DNA from: Crossaster papposus | Lineage: Eukaryota > Echinodermata > Asteroidea > Velatida > Solasteridae | Length of the DNA: 64,000 nucleotides | Assembly: GCA_037893245.1 (NCBI GenBank) | Contig: JBAIAA010000749.1 | Location: 868,001 to 932,000, forward strand | Reading direction: 5' to 3' | Shown: positions 11,835 to 23,143 of the stretch, piece by piece | Numbering within the stretch: position 1 is the first letter of the stretch | How the letters are laid out: every line of letters begins with the position of its first letter | Program-made: the position numbers and the translations under genes | Notes under the pieces: generated by a model | The model's input: only the letters and a program-made list of their open reading frames with translations | Databases searched by the model: none | What the model was told of the DNA's origin: nothing

Positions 11835-11975
11835 TTGTGAGATGTGTGGTTCTAGAACCAGAGGAACTCAACGTTTCGGACAGTATGCTCTGCCCGTCGT
11901 CAGGATTTCCTGACGACGGGCAGAGCATACTTTCCGAAATGTTGAGTTCCTTCTGGTTCTTTTCAGAACCACAAA
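11835..11975. mobile_element. Penelope-like terminus as a head-to-head palindrome
   Basis: Two inverted copies of a terminal unit meet at about 11,911. Each reads CTGACGACGGGCAGAGCATA, then a C(T)TTCC or CTGTCC strand, then GAAA, and ends with ctggttct...agaaccac. The unit resembles the hammerhead-bearing ends of Penelope-like elements; a third copy is at 57,408-57,475. The element body is absent. Confidence 0.55.
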
Positions 11976-12078
11976 TATCCTTAAAGAACGATTGTCACGA
12001 TAAGCAAGACAATGAAAAGTGCTTAAATTGTACACCTGATAATTATTAATACGCAGGCATTTGCAGAAGTCCACTCAC

Positions 12079-12123
12079 CTCAAACCATTCTCTTATACGT
12101 CGCTTCCATGCTTGGTAACGTGT
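12079..12123 (-). CDS. CNG-type channel, cytosolic N-terminal mini-exon
   Basis: A 45-base exon with acceptor ttctccacag and donor GAG|GTGAGT, phase 0 at both ends. It encodes TRYQAWKRRIREWFE, a basic/aromatic helix-like stretch. It sits where CNG subunits have a basic segment shortly before S1, and it joins in frame to the VIDP exon at 6,768. An M1 transposon copy starts only 29 bases upstream of its acceptor (at 12,153), leaving the pyrimidine tract intact. The exon is too short to identify alone. Its splice sites, phase and position support it. Confidence 0.7.
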
Positions 12124-12152
12124 CTGTGGAGAAGTAGAAAGTGTGCGATTAA

Positions 12153-12501
12153 TGGTAGGATATACAACATTTGCAAATATCGAAAACATTTACTACCGAA
12201 TTATTGAGAAATATCTTACTTATTTGAATGTAAATAATTATTCAAGGCATTCAGCAAAATGATTGCGCTAGATATCCAGTAATTTTTCCGAAAACGGCGG
12301 CGATCGCAACAAAAACCAGAACAACATAAGAACCACTGCCTGGTGCCGGTTGAAAACGTACGCCGTTTTTCTTGCTTTTCTCAGCATCCATGATTGTAAA
12401 ACTTCGAACAGGTCAGTTAAACGATATTTACTATCAAATACAACCCCACACATCCACCTATTCCTGATAATTTAAACAATTACCAATGGTGTACCCTACC
12501 T
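12153..12501 (-). mobile_element. M1 element close to a splice acceptor
   Basis: Reverse-oriented M1 copy with TTAA at 12,149-12,152 and the right end ggtgtaccctacct. It lies in the CNG-gene intron, 29 bases from the acceptor of the exon at 12,079-12,123. Confidence 0.83.
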
Positions 12502-12839
12502 TGAAGAATATAAACCTAATCAATAATGAGTTTTATTTGTTTGTAGAGCAAGATGTATATCATTTCATATGAGTTAGGTCAGTGTGGTAGGTCCCATGTT
12601 TTCAATACTTGAAAACAGATTGGTTAACTAACTCATTGATAGATATGTGTCCAACCAATTATTTGCCAATTTTAATCAAAGAAGTGGTTTTAATCAAAAG
12701 CCAATGATTTTGGTCATTTTTACAAAAATATTGATCAAAATAATAAATAATTCGGTTAAAATGTACCAATATATTGGTGGGACACATATCTACCAATCAA
12801 TTGGTTATTTTCAACCAATCTGTTCTTAGTATAGTCGGC

Positions 12840-13190
12840 AGATATAGATTGTGCATTTGATGAAAGATATAACCGTCCTTTCCTTTACCAATGTCGAGCT
12901 TACTTGACCGTTTTTAGCATAATAGTGTAACAAAAAACGTGCTAAGGAAAGGGTTAAAGAAATATAAGTAAAAAAATAAGCAATGGCAGCCATATTGAAA
13001 TTTTGAAAAAAATGCATGTTATTTTACCTATATTTCTATAAAGGGCAAATCTGCGATGGCCCTATAGCCAAATATCTTTCTCATTACATTACTTTGCCAA
13101 ATGTTATGCTTGTATCATCAAAGGCACAATTCCCGTAAAATATTGTCCCTATCTGCCTCATAAGACAGATTTATCGACAAAGCTTTTCGT
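12840..13190 (+). repeat. dispersed repeat R2
   Basis: Shares cgatggccctatagccaaat, atctttctcat and gcttgtatcatcaaaggcac with copies at 29,880-30,170 and 30,229-30,520. The two copies near 30 kb are in tandem. Confidence 0.7.
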
Positions 13191-14484
13191 AGTTCATGGT
13201 TGCTGTTTGTTAATTCAATGATTTGTTTTGAATAATGTTTTCATTTTTTTGTTGTGATTGATAACCCACTCGCAACATTCCCTAATATTTGTATATTTAC
13301 GTGGTTTTTCTTACGGTGAATATTTTGACAGTCGACTAATTTGGGACGTTAATTGATTATAAACTAAGACAAAAGAATAGTCAAAATATTGGCCGATATA
13401 AAACAAACCAGTCCCCATGAATAGAATGAAATGAAGGTACGTGTGAGTTAGCTCACTCGGATCGTCTGGGATCGAAGGCAGTCAGTTTAGCCACGGAAGC
13501 CGTGCGAAAACGAACGCTCATTAACGCGGGCCATCACGATCCTTGTAACCTCAGCCGTATAGCCATTGACAAAACGCTCTCTTCGGACTGATGACGGGTG
13601 TTTATTTGGAAAAATACCGATTTACCGTCATTTGCCAAAAAATAGCAGAGCTGGGCTGGAATTGCTACGAAAGCTCAATAAATAATATATCTGACACACT
13701 GCGTCATTTACGTCTGCTGAATACACGCGAGCCGAATATATAAATAACTGACAACAATTCAATTGGACTCGCAGACAAGAAAACGTCTGCCATTATGAAC
13801 CGCTGACTGGATTGGTTGGCCCAGCGGTAACTAGATAACACATATAGCATGTGAACACAGTAAAAACAAACATTATTTGCAAAAATGGGGAGAAAAAGAA
13901 AGAAAAAACACCGAGGCGCCACCATTAACATGTCCAGTCCAGAAAGTATGCCCATCAGGATATCCAATGTGTAACAACAAAAACACATTACTGTGCAAAA
14001 TGCGTATTTTAGACCTTTAAATTATGCAAATAAAAACAACTCTTTTGTCCTGCACAATTCACATGACAATTCCCATTTACGGATTTGAAACAACAAATGT
14101 TGTGTTATTTAAGTTTTTCGAAAAAAAACCATCATGACGTAGGCATACGCATATACATAGGCGGGTCCCGAAATTGTCTAAAGGGGGGGAAACACACTAA
14201 TGCGAGCGTGAGACGCGAAGCGCGAAGCCTATACGGCGTAGGGTTTCGGATTTTGGATTCTAGATTTTGGATGCTCTGTGGTGCGATCTAAGGCAATTTC
14301 TGACCACTTTAACAATTTGGTGGTTTTTTTTTTTTTGGGGGGGGAGGAGCAAAACATCATAATATTAAACGTAATTTTCGAGTTTAAAATCGTCCAATCA
14401 ACTATTCTGATGAACTAAATAATTAAATATACACTACAATTTGTATTCAGGGACAACAAAAAGCAAACAGCGGGGGTAAGGAGT

Positions 14485-14515
<31 letters not shown>

Positions 14516-15204
14516 TGTATATATTTTAAGGTGTGTACCCCCTCCAGAACTCGAAAATCACCCATATACTACCCTTTCGCTACACTATTGCTAATATAAA
14601 TAATGTGTTCGATCGGAATTTAATCGAATCGGGTGCAGTTTGAAAATAGTTTGCTAATTCGTTGTAAATTGCTACAAATTCCACTATTAAAAACCCCGTA
14701 TTAATATTAATAATAATAAATGTTAAAAAGGGGGTCCCGGAACCCGGAATCCGCTTATGCTTGTAATACTTTGTTTACAGTTTGTTCTCGGTAGGCGTCT
14801 CTGTTGCAAAATCAATGGTAAACACAAATTTGATTATAATCAAACTGTTTGCCTTTTACGTACGGAGATAGCTACATTAGCTCTATGCCCTGCAGAATAT
14901 TAAAATGGGAAACGTACACAATGCTTCAACAAGGTTAAACCATGGAGCAATAAACTAGTTGGTTAAACTACATAATTCAAGGGGGACTATGTCCTGAAAT
15001 CCTTCAAAATACCCTATTTCAAACATACATTATTCGCGATATTTGATATTCGAGGGACTGACTCACCATCTAATCTTGCTCCGCAATTTTTATTTGGCGA
15101 ATTTACCAGAAATCCAGCATCATCGCATCCTATAGTGAGTTTCTGCCAGATTTAGCCATTAGTCAGCAGTGACCATTAGTCAGTGGTGACTATTATTATG
15201 TATT
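13191..15204. other. no gene seen
   Basis: Intronic for the CNG-type gene model. It holds AT-rich sequence, a G homopolymer (14,485) and no frame or splice pair I would call an exon. Confidence 0.5.
14485..14514 (+). repeat. 30-base G homopolymer
   Basis: An uninterrupted G run. Others are at 1,303-1,323, 1,706-1,736, 15,749-15,767, 35,852-35,866, 48,522-48,545 and (with T interruptions) 50,355-50,413. Sequencing accuracy in such runs is doubtful. Confidence 0.9.
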
Positions 15205-15360
15205 AGGTAGTCAGGTTGGAGTAGCTGATCTTTCCTTGCCTTCCACCGCTGTGACCCGGGTTCGAATCCGGCCTGGGCAAATATGTGGATTGGGTTTTCA
15301 GTTTTCCGTACTATACTTGTGAAAATCCAAAACAGCGCTGGTAGAATTATGGGCGTCCAA
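15205..15360 (+). mobile_element. tRNA-derived SINE head, different family
   Basis: An A-box-like gttggagtagctgatc and a perfect B-box (GGGTTCGAATCC, near 15,258) about 35 bases apart form a tRNA-like head. A non-tRNA body follows (gtggattgggttttcagttt). No cloverleaf closes, so this is not a tRNA gene. Confidence 0.6.
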
Positions 15361-16028
15361 CAGATATTCTTTTATTCACTCTCGTAAGTGTAAGAAGAGT
15401 TTTTCACCTATAACTACCCATCCTGAGCCACGCAGCGCTTTTACGCGCTTTCTATAATAGCGCTCAAAGCCCTGCGGACATACGGCAATATCCGCGGTTA
15501 TATTAGCGCAAAAAATCATGCGCCCAATCAGAGCCTCCGTTACAAACAGACCAAGGCCAATTCCTAAACCCTGGCTTTGGATCCGTCTCCGGCTACAGTC
15601 TATTGCTAAACTATATGAATGAAGCCTGAGACGAAGACCTCCCTGAGACACCTAAACATCCTTGCCTCCCACTCTAGCCATGCAGTACTGTTTTAAGCAG
15701 CATTACAAGAACCTGATATGTTAATATGTTATGGTATATGTAAATTAGGGGGGGGGGGGGGGGGGGGAGAAGAAAAGGAGAAGGCGAAAAAAGAAGGACA
15801 ACAATTTTCAATAACTGTTTTAAATATTTGTTTTAATTAATGATTTTAATGTTTAATATTTGTACCTTTATACTTTCAAATGTTTGTAACTGATGGGCAA
15901 CTTTGAAAAACGGTGATCCACTGAAAGGTTTCCACAGGGTAAATAAGAAATAAATAAATACAAATAAAATAGGCTGATCCACGATGGTCTTGGCCTAAGG
16001 CTAATCGACGAGCAAACCCTCAGCTTAC

Positions 16029-16162
16029 CTCATTTCGTCGTCTTTCCTCCTCGGCGCTGTCTCCTTGGTCCTCCTGTCCCTCTGCGCCTACTTGATCCGC
16101 GGCAGAGAAACTGACGCCACGGTCGGGCTCCGTGTTTGCCATGTTGCCGCCGATGTTGAAAC
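16029..16162 (-). CDS. CNG-type channel, first coding exon
   Basis: Proposed first coding exon of the channel gene that runs leftwards to the window edge. It has an acceptor after a pyrimidine-rich tract (ttcccaccag) and 20 bases of likely 5' UTR. The ATG at 16,142 opens 38 codons, and the donor is GAG|GTAAGC. The peptide starts MANTEPDRGV, has no hydrophobic segment and is rich in Glu, Asp and Gln, ending EEERRRNE. Acidic, poorly conserved N-termini are usual in CNG subunits. It ends in phase 0, matching the next exon at 12,079. The acceptor just upstream of the ATG means at least one more 5' exon exists. The frame stays open through the 20 bases before the ATG, so an upstream start is possible. 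Linking it to the channel rests on phase, strand and the lack of a competing gene, not on homology. Confidence 0.62.
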
Positions 16163-16869
16163 CTGGTGGGAAATAATTCGATACACAATAAAGCACCATC
16201 GTAATGCGCCGTATTTTTGGCACGAGGGCGCTGTAAGACGCCATTTTCTGGGTACCAAAAACAGGTAGTTTTAGTAACTTTACTTTTATCAAAAAATTTG
16301 GACATTAGAAAAAAATATATTTGGGAGCTGTAAGAATATTTAAACTGACGTGAATTATCTCCTAATAACTTGTAATTGTACCCCCAAATACCGTGAGCAC
16401 AGCGCCCTCTACGTTCAAAAATACGGCCTACTGGCAGTAATGAAAATCGCACAGAAAGCGAGTCTACAGTTGTTACAAGTCCATCATAAGTGCATCACAA
16501 ATCATCCAGAACCAAGTCAAGTCAATAGTAATCTGTTGTTAGCGCGCATCCCCTTTAACAAGCGCATGCAATTTTAAAGGACGTGTGATTTACACTGTAC
16601 ACACAAAATCCGATAACTTTACGGTCGAAAGTCACGGTCGTGCAGCGAGCTAGATGCAAACCTTGGTCCGTACTTTTTACGGACGGTCTTGCATCTTGCA
16701 TCTTACATTTGCATACTCTCCAAGCATTGCTGCTACCATGGTGAGGGTGGGTTTCAAGAATGCTCGGTTTGTGCCTGCCTGCCTACTTCTGATGCTGGTT
16801 TCTGCATGGGTGGTGATGGTGATGGAGTGGTGATGTTGTGGTGGTGGTTTTAATTTGTCCTGAGAAAAA

Positions 16870-19405
16870 TGTGTGGCTCCATCCCTATTATAGCTGGCAG
16901 TGCTTCTCTCTGAAACCCTTTCAGACTGAAACTGACGCGGTGACAGCAGCCTGTTCCAGATTCGAACAGCTCATGTGAACGGGCTATAGAGATAGCAATC
17001 GACGGTTGCCTGTAGATGAGGCTAATGTTTGCTGGGTCCGGTGGTGTCGGCTTGATCTTGTGACCTGAATAATGTTTGGAGGAGTAGAAATGTTGACTTT
17101 GCCATGTTGAATTTTGTAAAGGAGCTCAGTCTGCTTGAGGAGGCGTCTGTCATGCAGAGTGTCCCATCCTAGTAAGTTGAGCATATCGGACACACACGAC
17201 TCACTGCGTAGTCCTGCATAACAAATCGTGATGCTTGACGCTGGACGCTCTCAACAATTCTGATGTTTCTGTTTGTGTAGGGATTCCAAGCACTTGAGGC
17301 AAATTCAAGTTGTGGTCTTACTAGGGTAGTGTATGCTGTTTCCTTAACCTCTCTGCTGCATTCCCCCAAGGTGCGTCTGATCAATCCAAGGAATCTCAAA
17401 GCCTTGGCTACTGCTTCTGCATTGGTGTTCCAGGAAAGGTCGTCAGTAATGGTACACACAAAACAAATTGTGTGTCACTTACTTGACTCATTTGGGGGCA
17501 ATGTTCATGAGTCATATTAAAATTGACTCAAATATGAAACGCATCAGACTCACTGCAATTTACTTACTGAGTCAATATGAATTGTTTCGCGTAGATTGTT
17601 TATCGGTGACCCACAAATGAGTCTGTTTACTCAGCACTGTGTCAATTTCGCGCGCCCCAGTTGCGAGGACGTATGGGAAACCCGTATAGCTCAAGCGTCC
17701 GTCATCTTGCAATTGCAGTCGCGCAGTGGGAGCATTTTTCTGATATATTATTGGTCGAATAAACTTTCAATTTTGGCCGGGAAAAGTCATTAATTTGTAT
17801 GGGAACCCTGTGTTATACACTACACCTTAAAGCTTGTTTTACTCTTGTGTTTTATTTTGTTTTTTTAATTGAATTATAATGAATTAAATTATAATGAATT
17901 GAGTTGAATAAAAGTATGGTTGACTCGGTTAAAAGGCATTTGGTTAGTCACAAGACTCGTCTGTATTGCATTCTGAGTAATTTGACAATATTTGAAATAT
18001 GGCAGCGTGTCACTACACGGACAATATGGTGACTCATAAAAGTGATTAAATATACCTACATATTATTCCAGCCCGAGTCACGTAACTCATCTCCATTGAG
18101 TCAAATGACTCGCTGAAGTTCAACAGTGTGTCACTACACGGACAAATCAATGACTCGCCTAATGAGTCTTTTGACGTATCATTGGTTATCTGTGTATAAC
18201 TCCAAGGTATTTACACTTCTTCCCGTGTGGAATGGCCTGTCCTGAGACTACAAAGGTGTGTTCCAGCTTCTTTTTCTTTAGGGTGATGCACAAGTGGCAA
18301 CACTTGGTGATGTTGAAACTCATGTTCCAACTCTGAGCCCAGTCAAAGACAGCCTGAAGATCTCTACGAGTGTTGATACACCTGTATATATGACACTATC
18401 ATCAGCAAAGAGTCTCATTGTGACAGAACACCTTCGCTGATGTCATTGATATACATAAGGAACAGGGCTGGACCAAGCACTGAGCCCTGAGGTACTCCAG
18501 ATATGACATCGGCAGGTGCTGACAAGGTACTATTGAGAAGCCTTTGATCCACGCCTTGGTTTTGCCTCTGATGCCGTAGTACTCTAGCTTATGCAACAAC
18601 TTGCGATGAGCTATACTTTGCTGAAGTCAAGAAACAAGACATCTGTCTGGTGTTGGTTGTTGACGTTTTAGGCCCAGTCATCTATGGCTTCTATGAGTTG
18701 AGTTTCACAAGACAATTAAATTGATGATGTTGTTGGCAGCAAAATACTTTGCCATGTGACTCAGGACTTTGCGATCCATGATTTTACAGCATAAACTGGT
18801 CAAGGAGACATGGCGGTAATTTGCTGGAAACACTCTTGTTTCCCTTCTTACAACACGAGCCTTACGCTAGTCGGATGGTAGTTCACCATTGAAGTTAGAC
18901 TGCTTGTGGGTTAGCATGGGTGCAATTTCATCAGCGTAGCCATGTAGCATACGAGCTGGGATCTCATCGGGGCCACTCGCCTTGTTGGTTTTCTGCTGCT
19001 TAAGCTGTTTCAATACCCCATTTAGTCTATGTTAAGTCATATGGAGATGGACCTTTGTCTAGAAGATCATCAGAGTCACTTTCATGAATGAAGACGGAGG
19101 CGAACTGAACGTTAAGGGCTCTAGCCTTCTCAACGTCTGTAGTATAGGTCTTGTCAGCAACCCTGGGTGTGGGGATTCCAAGTGATTCTATCTTCTGAGA
19201 CCTTATAAAAGACCAGAACTTCTTTTCATCTGTCTTGAGGATGTTGTTCATGTAGTCGTGGTATGCGTTCTTCTGGATCCTCTGAACTTCATTTCGTTTG
19301 GCTTTGTACTTGACCCATATTTCAGGGGTCTTTGTCTTCCTTGCTTTCTTGTAAAACCTGTCTCGCTGATTCATCTGTTTGACTACCTTCTGAGTGATGA
19401 ATGGG
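16870..19405 (-). mobile_element. CR1/Jockey-type LINE fragment, interrupted
   Basis: The minus strand encodes the middle and end of a non-LTR retrotransposon polyprotein. From about 19,405: an endonuclease-RT linker (RDRFYKKARKTKTPEIWVKY; RIQKNAYHDYMNNILKTDEK). RT follows in several broken frames (18,190-19,020; pieces such as HKLEYYGIRGKTKAWIKG). Then come TITDDLSWNTNAEAVAKALR, AYTTLVRPQLEFASSAWNPY and NIRIVESVQRQASRFV, then the C-terminal LLNLLGWDTLHDRRLLKQTE-type segment near 17,190. It has no ORF1 or endonuclease and contains many stops, so it is dead. A 0.74-kb foreign segment splits it at about 17,456-18,190. Confidence 0.85.
17456..18190. mobile_element. insert inside the LINE, rich in TGACTC motifs
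   Basis: Sequence interrupting the LINE between KCKYLGV and TITDD. It carries many GACTCA/TGAGTC motifs in both orientations and two copies of gtgtcactacacggacaa (near 18,009 and 18,128). It has no coding region and no clean terminal inverted repeat. Its exact edges are uncertain by a few tens of bases. Confidence 0.55.
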
Positions 19406-19406
19406 T

Positions 19407-19545
19407 CGTATGGGTCGTAGTTGTATTTACTAATAAACCGTATTTGTTACTGTGAAAAGTCTGTAAAGTGGCGGAATTTACTGACTTTTCAGCGTAAAAC
19501 AAACGGTTTATCGATAAAATACGGTTTATCGGGGCACAACTACGG
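19407..19545. mobile_element. short palindromic element abutting the LINE
   Basis: gggtcgtagttgtatttact...aaaccgtat is repeated inverted as atacggtttatcggggcacaactacgg. It sits exactly where the LINE coding frame ends at 19,405, so it either truncated the LINE or inserted into it. Confidence 0.55.
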
Positions 19546-19824
19546 TCCGACCGTAACAAATAATATCGATGGTTGGCATCCGCTGTTCGACTTTCGACCT
19601 TAAATCTTGCCGGATTTTTTAAAACTGTTTTACAGTGTAGTGCGGACTTGTGATGAACTTGACTAAAGTAAGGAAAACGCTTATAAATCATGCTGACTCT
19701 CTCTAATTGTCAACGGTTTTATACAACATTTTGCAAGCATGGAAAAACCTACCAAGTGGTTATAAAACAAAGCTTTCTTGGCTAGTAAATTGATAGTCTC
19801 AAGCATTATGTAAAACGGTGGTAC

Positions 19825-20062
19825 CAGGGCATATTTCGTGAAGCTGCTAAGCACAACAATTTGCTTAGCATGAAAATTGTTCCTTGGCAAAAACAGGGTT
19901 ACGAACTAAATTTTCAGTGTATGTAAATTGTTCGTGACTGATATCAAGCTGCTTTTTGCTTAGCATGACAAGAATTTTATTTTGGTAAATGTTTGTTACA
20001 TCGAGCAAATTTTGTTTGTGCTAAGCAAATATTTGTGCTTAGCAGCTCCATGAAATTAGCCC
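19825..20062 (+). mobile_element. M8 element
   Basis: Inverted ends with the motif gctgctaagcac...tttgcttagca and tgtgcttagcagctccatgaaatt. Four copies in the window (also 34,767, 35,282 and 62,290), each about 240-250 bp and non-coding. Confidence 0.78.
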
Positions 20063-20444
20063 CACGTGTGCTGTCATTCTCAAGATAATGGAATTTCTGT
20101 AACAATTTCCAATGATATAGTCGGCCCACCATCGTTAACAAAACCTGACTTTTTCCCGTACTGCCTCAAATTTACCAATTTTATTAGTTAGTCCATATTT
20201 TTTCTTACAATCGGTTACACCTATAGAAAGGGTGCAAGTTAGCCAGTCTGGCGTCCTGACACAGCATTTTATTGACGTCTATAGATCGATCTGTTTAGTC
20301 TGGAATTGGGTCAGGGAGCCAGACTACCAAACTACCATTTTTCTTGGTTTTAAATACGATAATCTAACAATATCTCTTTATAGAATACTAACCCAAATAT
20401 TCACCTATTTCTGAAAATGACAGTAAAAATCAAATGCTGTATAT

Positions 20445-20730
20445 ACACTAAACAAACATAAACGCCCACAAAAATATAAACGCCCACACAAATATAAACG
20501 CCCACAAAAATATAAACGCCCACAAAATTATAAACGCCCACAACAATATAAACGCCCACAAAAATGTAAAAGCCTGTGTTGTGGGTGGAATCACTGCATC
20601 ACTGAGCAATTCCTCACTGGCAGAGATGAACACAAATATTGTTAACAAATCAAGACAAAAAAACTTGTTGGGGGCGTTTATATTTTTGTGGGCGTTTATA
20701 TTTTTGTGGGCGTTTATAATTTTTCAGTGT
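20445..20730. mobile_element. element with tandem-repeat ends in inverted orientation
   Basis: The left end holds about six units of an 18-base repeat (ataaacgcccacaaaaat, with variants) from 20,460 to 20,566. The right end holds about three units in the opposite orientation (gggcgtttatatttttgt) from 20,672 to 20,722. A 100-base unique core lies between, and cact/agtg closes both ends. Open frames here encode the repeat (LWAFIF). Confidence 0.8.
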
Positions 20731-20744
20731 ATTAAGTGTCTTCT

Positions 20745-20996
20745 CTTCTTTTCTACTCATATGGTACTCCCCTCCGCTCACCAAGGAAGCTCGTGCAGCT
20801 GAACCGCATTACAACAGAAGTAGAAGTGAGCCGTGCGCAAGGCCAGAGCAGCCAACGTCATGCCAGCTCACCACCATTACCAGAATGTGGAAAGACTTTC
20901 CAGGCCCGGATTGGTCTCATTAGCCACCTCCAAACCCACCGTCCCCTACCTATTGACCACGAAGCCATGGTCATAATAATCTACGACTACGTATAA
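20745..20996 (+). mobile_element. 3' end of a LINE ORF with zinc-finger-like tail
   Basis: A plus frame ending at a TAA near 20,996 contains ECGKTFQARIGLISHLQTHR. The C-x-x-C...ARIGLISH-x-x-(T)H motif is characteristic of the C-terminal tail of some non-LTR retrotransposon polyproteins. Here only the second Cys of the pair remains (PECGKTF), and nothing upstream continues the frame. A dead fragment. Confidence 0.6.
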
Positions 20997-23143
20997 TAGG
21001 CCTTTTCGAAACCTTTGCTTCGTCTTCGGTTCGGCTCTTCGGCTCCGCCTCCAAATTCCGAATCACTGAGAAGCAAATACAAATTTAAGCAAATAGAAAT
21101 AGTCTAACTTTGGGGTTCATATCAATCGAGTGAATGTTTCTAAAGCACAACATGCATTAGAATGTGGATGGAGATCTCGCAGTTGGGAATCAAAAATCGT
21201 CTAAAGCCAAAGATAAAGACGAAGCCAGGATTTCGAAAACGCTTATAGACTAGCATTATCCCCCTCCGTTGCAATCCCAACATCTTTCACAAATAAACAT
21301 TATCTGCTCCATTTAACATCAGCACTGTTGTAGATAAGACGCAGGTACATTGGTTAATAGGCCCCTCTATCTGTATTCCATATTCCTGTGCAAAAAGCAT
21401 GCAATTAAATTTCAAGTAGATTTTTCCCTGCAGTACATTTCCGGTTTCCTATCCTTAAAGCGAACTGAAATGCAATTAGACATTGCGCTATGCATGCGCT
21501 GTGCATCGCAGAAAACGTAAAACAACAAACAGCGTTGCAATGGAAAGAAACTGGGTGGTATGGATAAAACTAACAACAAAAGCGAAACAGTAGGAGTATT
21601 TACCTTGGAGTAAACATATTTAGAAAATATACCATAGGTTTTACTGCATGTTCAGCCTTTACTATAAATGGTAGTAAATGCTTCATATTTGTGGTTGGCT
21701 GCACAGCCCAAATAATGGTTGATAGCAGGGTATTCATAGCGAGAATCTGCTGAGCAACGGGGTGTTTGAATGAAATCTGAATCTCAAGTGGCTGCAGCCA
21801 TGCTGCCCCCTTCCCATCCTGAACCACATCTATTAGCTCGTATTATGCATAATACAATGTTGCATACTCAAATTCTGAAGCCTTTCCTCATTTGTATTCA
21901 CACCAAACAAAACAATATTAAAAAGCTTAGAAATTAGAAATGCTAATATTAGCAAATGCTAGAAAGTAACAATTCAATGCTTGAAGTGTTAAATGCTTGA
22001 AGTGTTTTATACTTATTTTTTAATGATTTCCAGGAGGTATTCATACAGATGCTAGTAAAGGATTAACAACAAGTAAAAACAAATGCTATAGTTTTCATTC
22101 ATACGACTCATTGGCTCTGTGTATTTAAATCATTGATATGACGTCACCCTATTGTTAAAAGTGTGGATTCGTATCTACGAATCTTTAGTAAAGTGAGGAT
22201 TTGGAACTATGAATTCACACTTTTTAAACTGCCCTGTAAACAACTTAGTGCAAAATAACTGCACGTTTGATCACAGGAAATGTAGCACAATTGTTTTCAC
22301 ATTTTAACACTGGCACTGAAACACAATTTAGAAGTTTATTATATAGTTCGAGTCACAAACCGTGAACCATCCATGAACTATTCATGTTGACGCCGAGGCG
22401 TGGGATTATCTTACACAAACAGGTTTATAATGCTATATGCGGATGTATAGCACTAGCGATTTATTTAAAAAAAAAATAACACAAGTAAATTTAGGCTAAA
22501 TTTAAACAATTACGAATTCACTGCGGTACTATGTCCTCAACACTAATCCACAGCTTGTATACGTAAAATCCCCTGGAAACCATGCATGTAAATTATGCAT
22601 TCAACGATGGCCACGATAATACCAGAATGCATGCCTTGTTATGTCTACTCAACTGGATGACAGTTGACGCAATGGTTTATGTTAGAGAATACACTCGCAA
22701 GTGTAGATTCGTAATTTACGAATTCACTCGGCACTTCGTGCCTCGTGAATTCGTAATTACGAATCTAAATTTCTTGTATTTTCCTTAACAGAATGCTCTC
22801 AATGGCGACCATATACACTTCATTTGGCTGATTGGTGGTTTTAAACTAAAAGAACGTCCTAGCATTGTTTTTGTTAGGGTCCACATCGTAGTCTATACCG
22901 TGCAAGCCAGCATTCCAAGACGTATCACGTTCATACACATTCACTATGTTCTTTCGCGGCTCACCGAAAGTTATTTGAAAGTTTCGGGGGAAATTCGATA
23001 ATTCACAAATCATCAATCATAAATCATGAGTTCATGAATCCAAAACCTAAATAACGAGGAAATACATCATGTTTGTCTAAATTGAAATGATACAGACAAA
23101 ACACATTCAGCCGGCAGTATCTTTCAAGGGCCGATAAACTTAC
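20997..23143. other. no gene seen
   Basis: AT-rich sequence with one strong hairpin (22,704). A weaker related palindrome (attcgtatctacgaat) lies at 22,167. Frames at 21,600-21,827 and 22,582-22,788 lack coding character. Confidence 0.5.
22704..22767. repeat. 64-bp hairpin
   Basis: tagattcgtaatttacgaat...cggcac | ttc | gtgcc...attcgtaattacgaatcta. The stem is about 30 bp with one mismatch and one small bulge, and the loop is 3 bases. It also contains internal gattcgtaa/ttacgaatc palindromes. Confidence 0.8.

Noticed and set aside
15258-15269. tRNA gene at a perfect B-box
   Set aside because: No acceptor stem or anticodon arm can be closed around it, and the A-box is weak. A SINE head explains it better.
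16738-16833. Short plus frame with a signal-peptide-like start (MVRVGFKNARFVPACLLLML)
   Set aside because: 31 codons, no convincing donor, and it lies in the 3' flank of the CR1/Jockey-like LINE with ggtgatg simple repeats.
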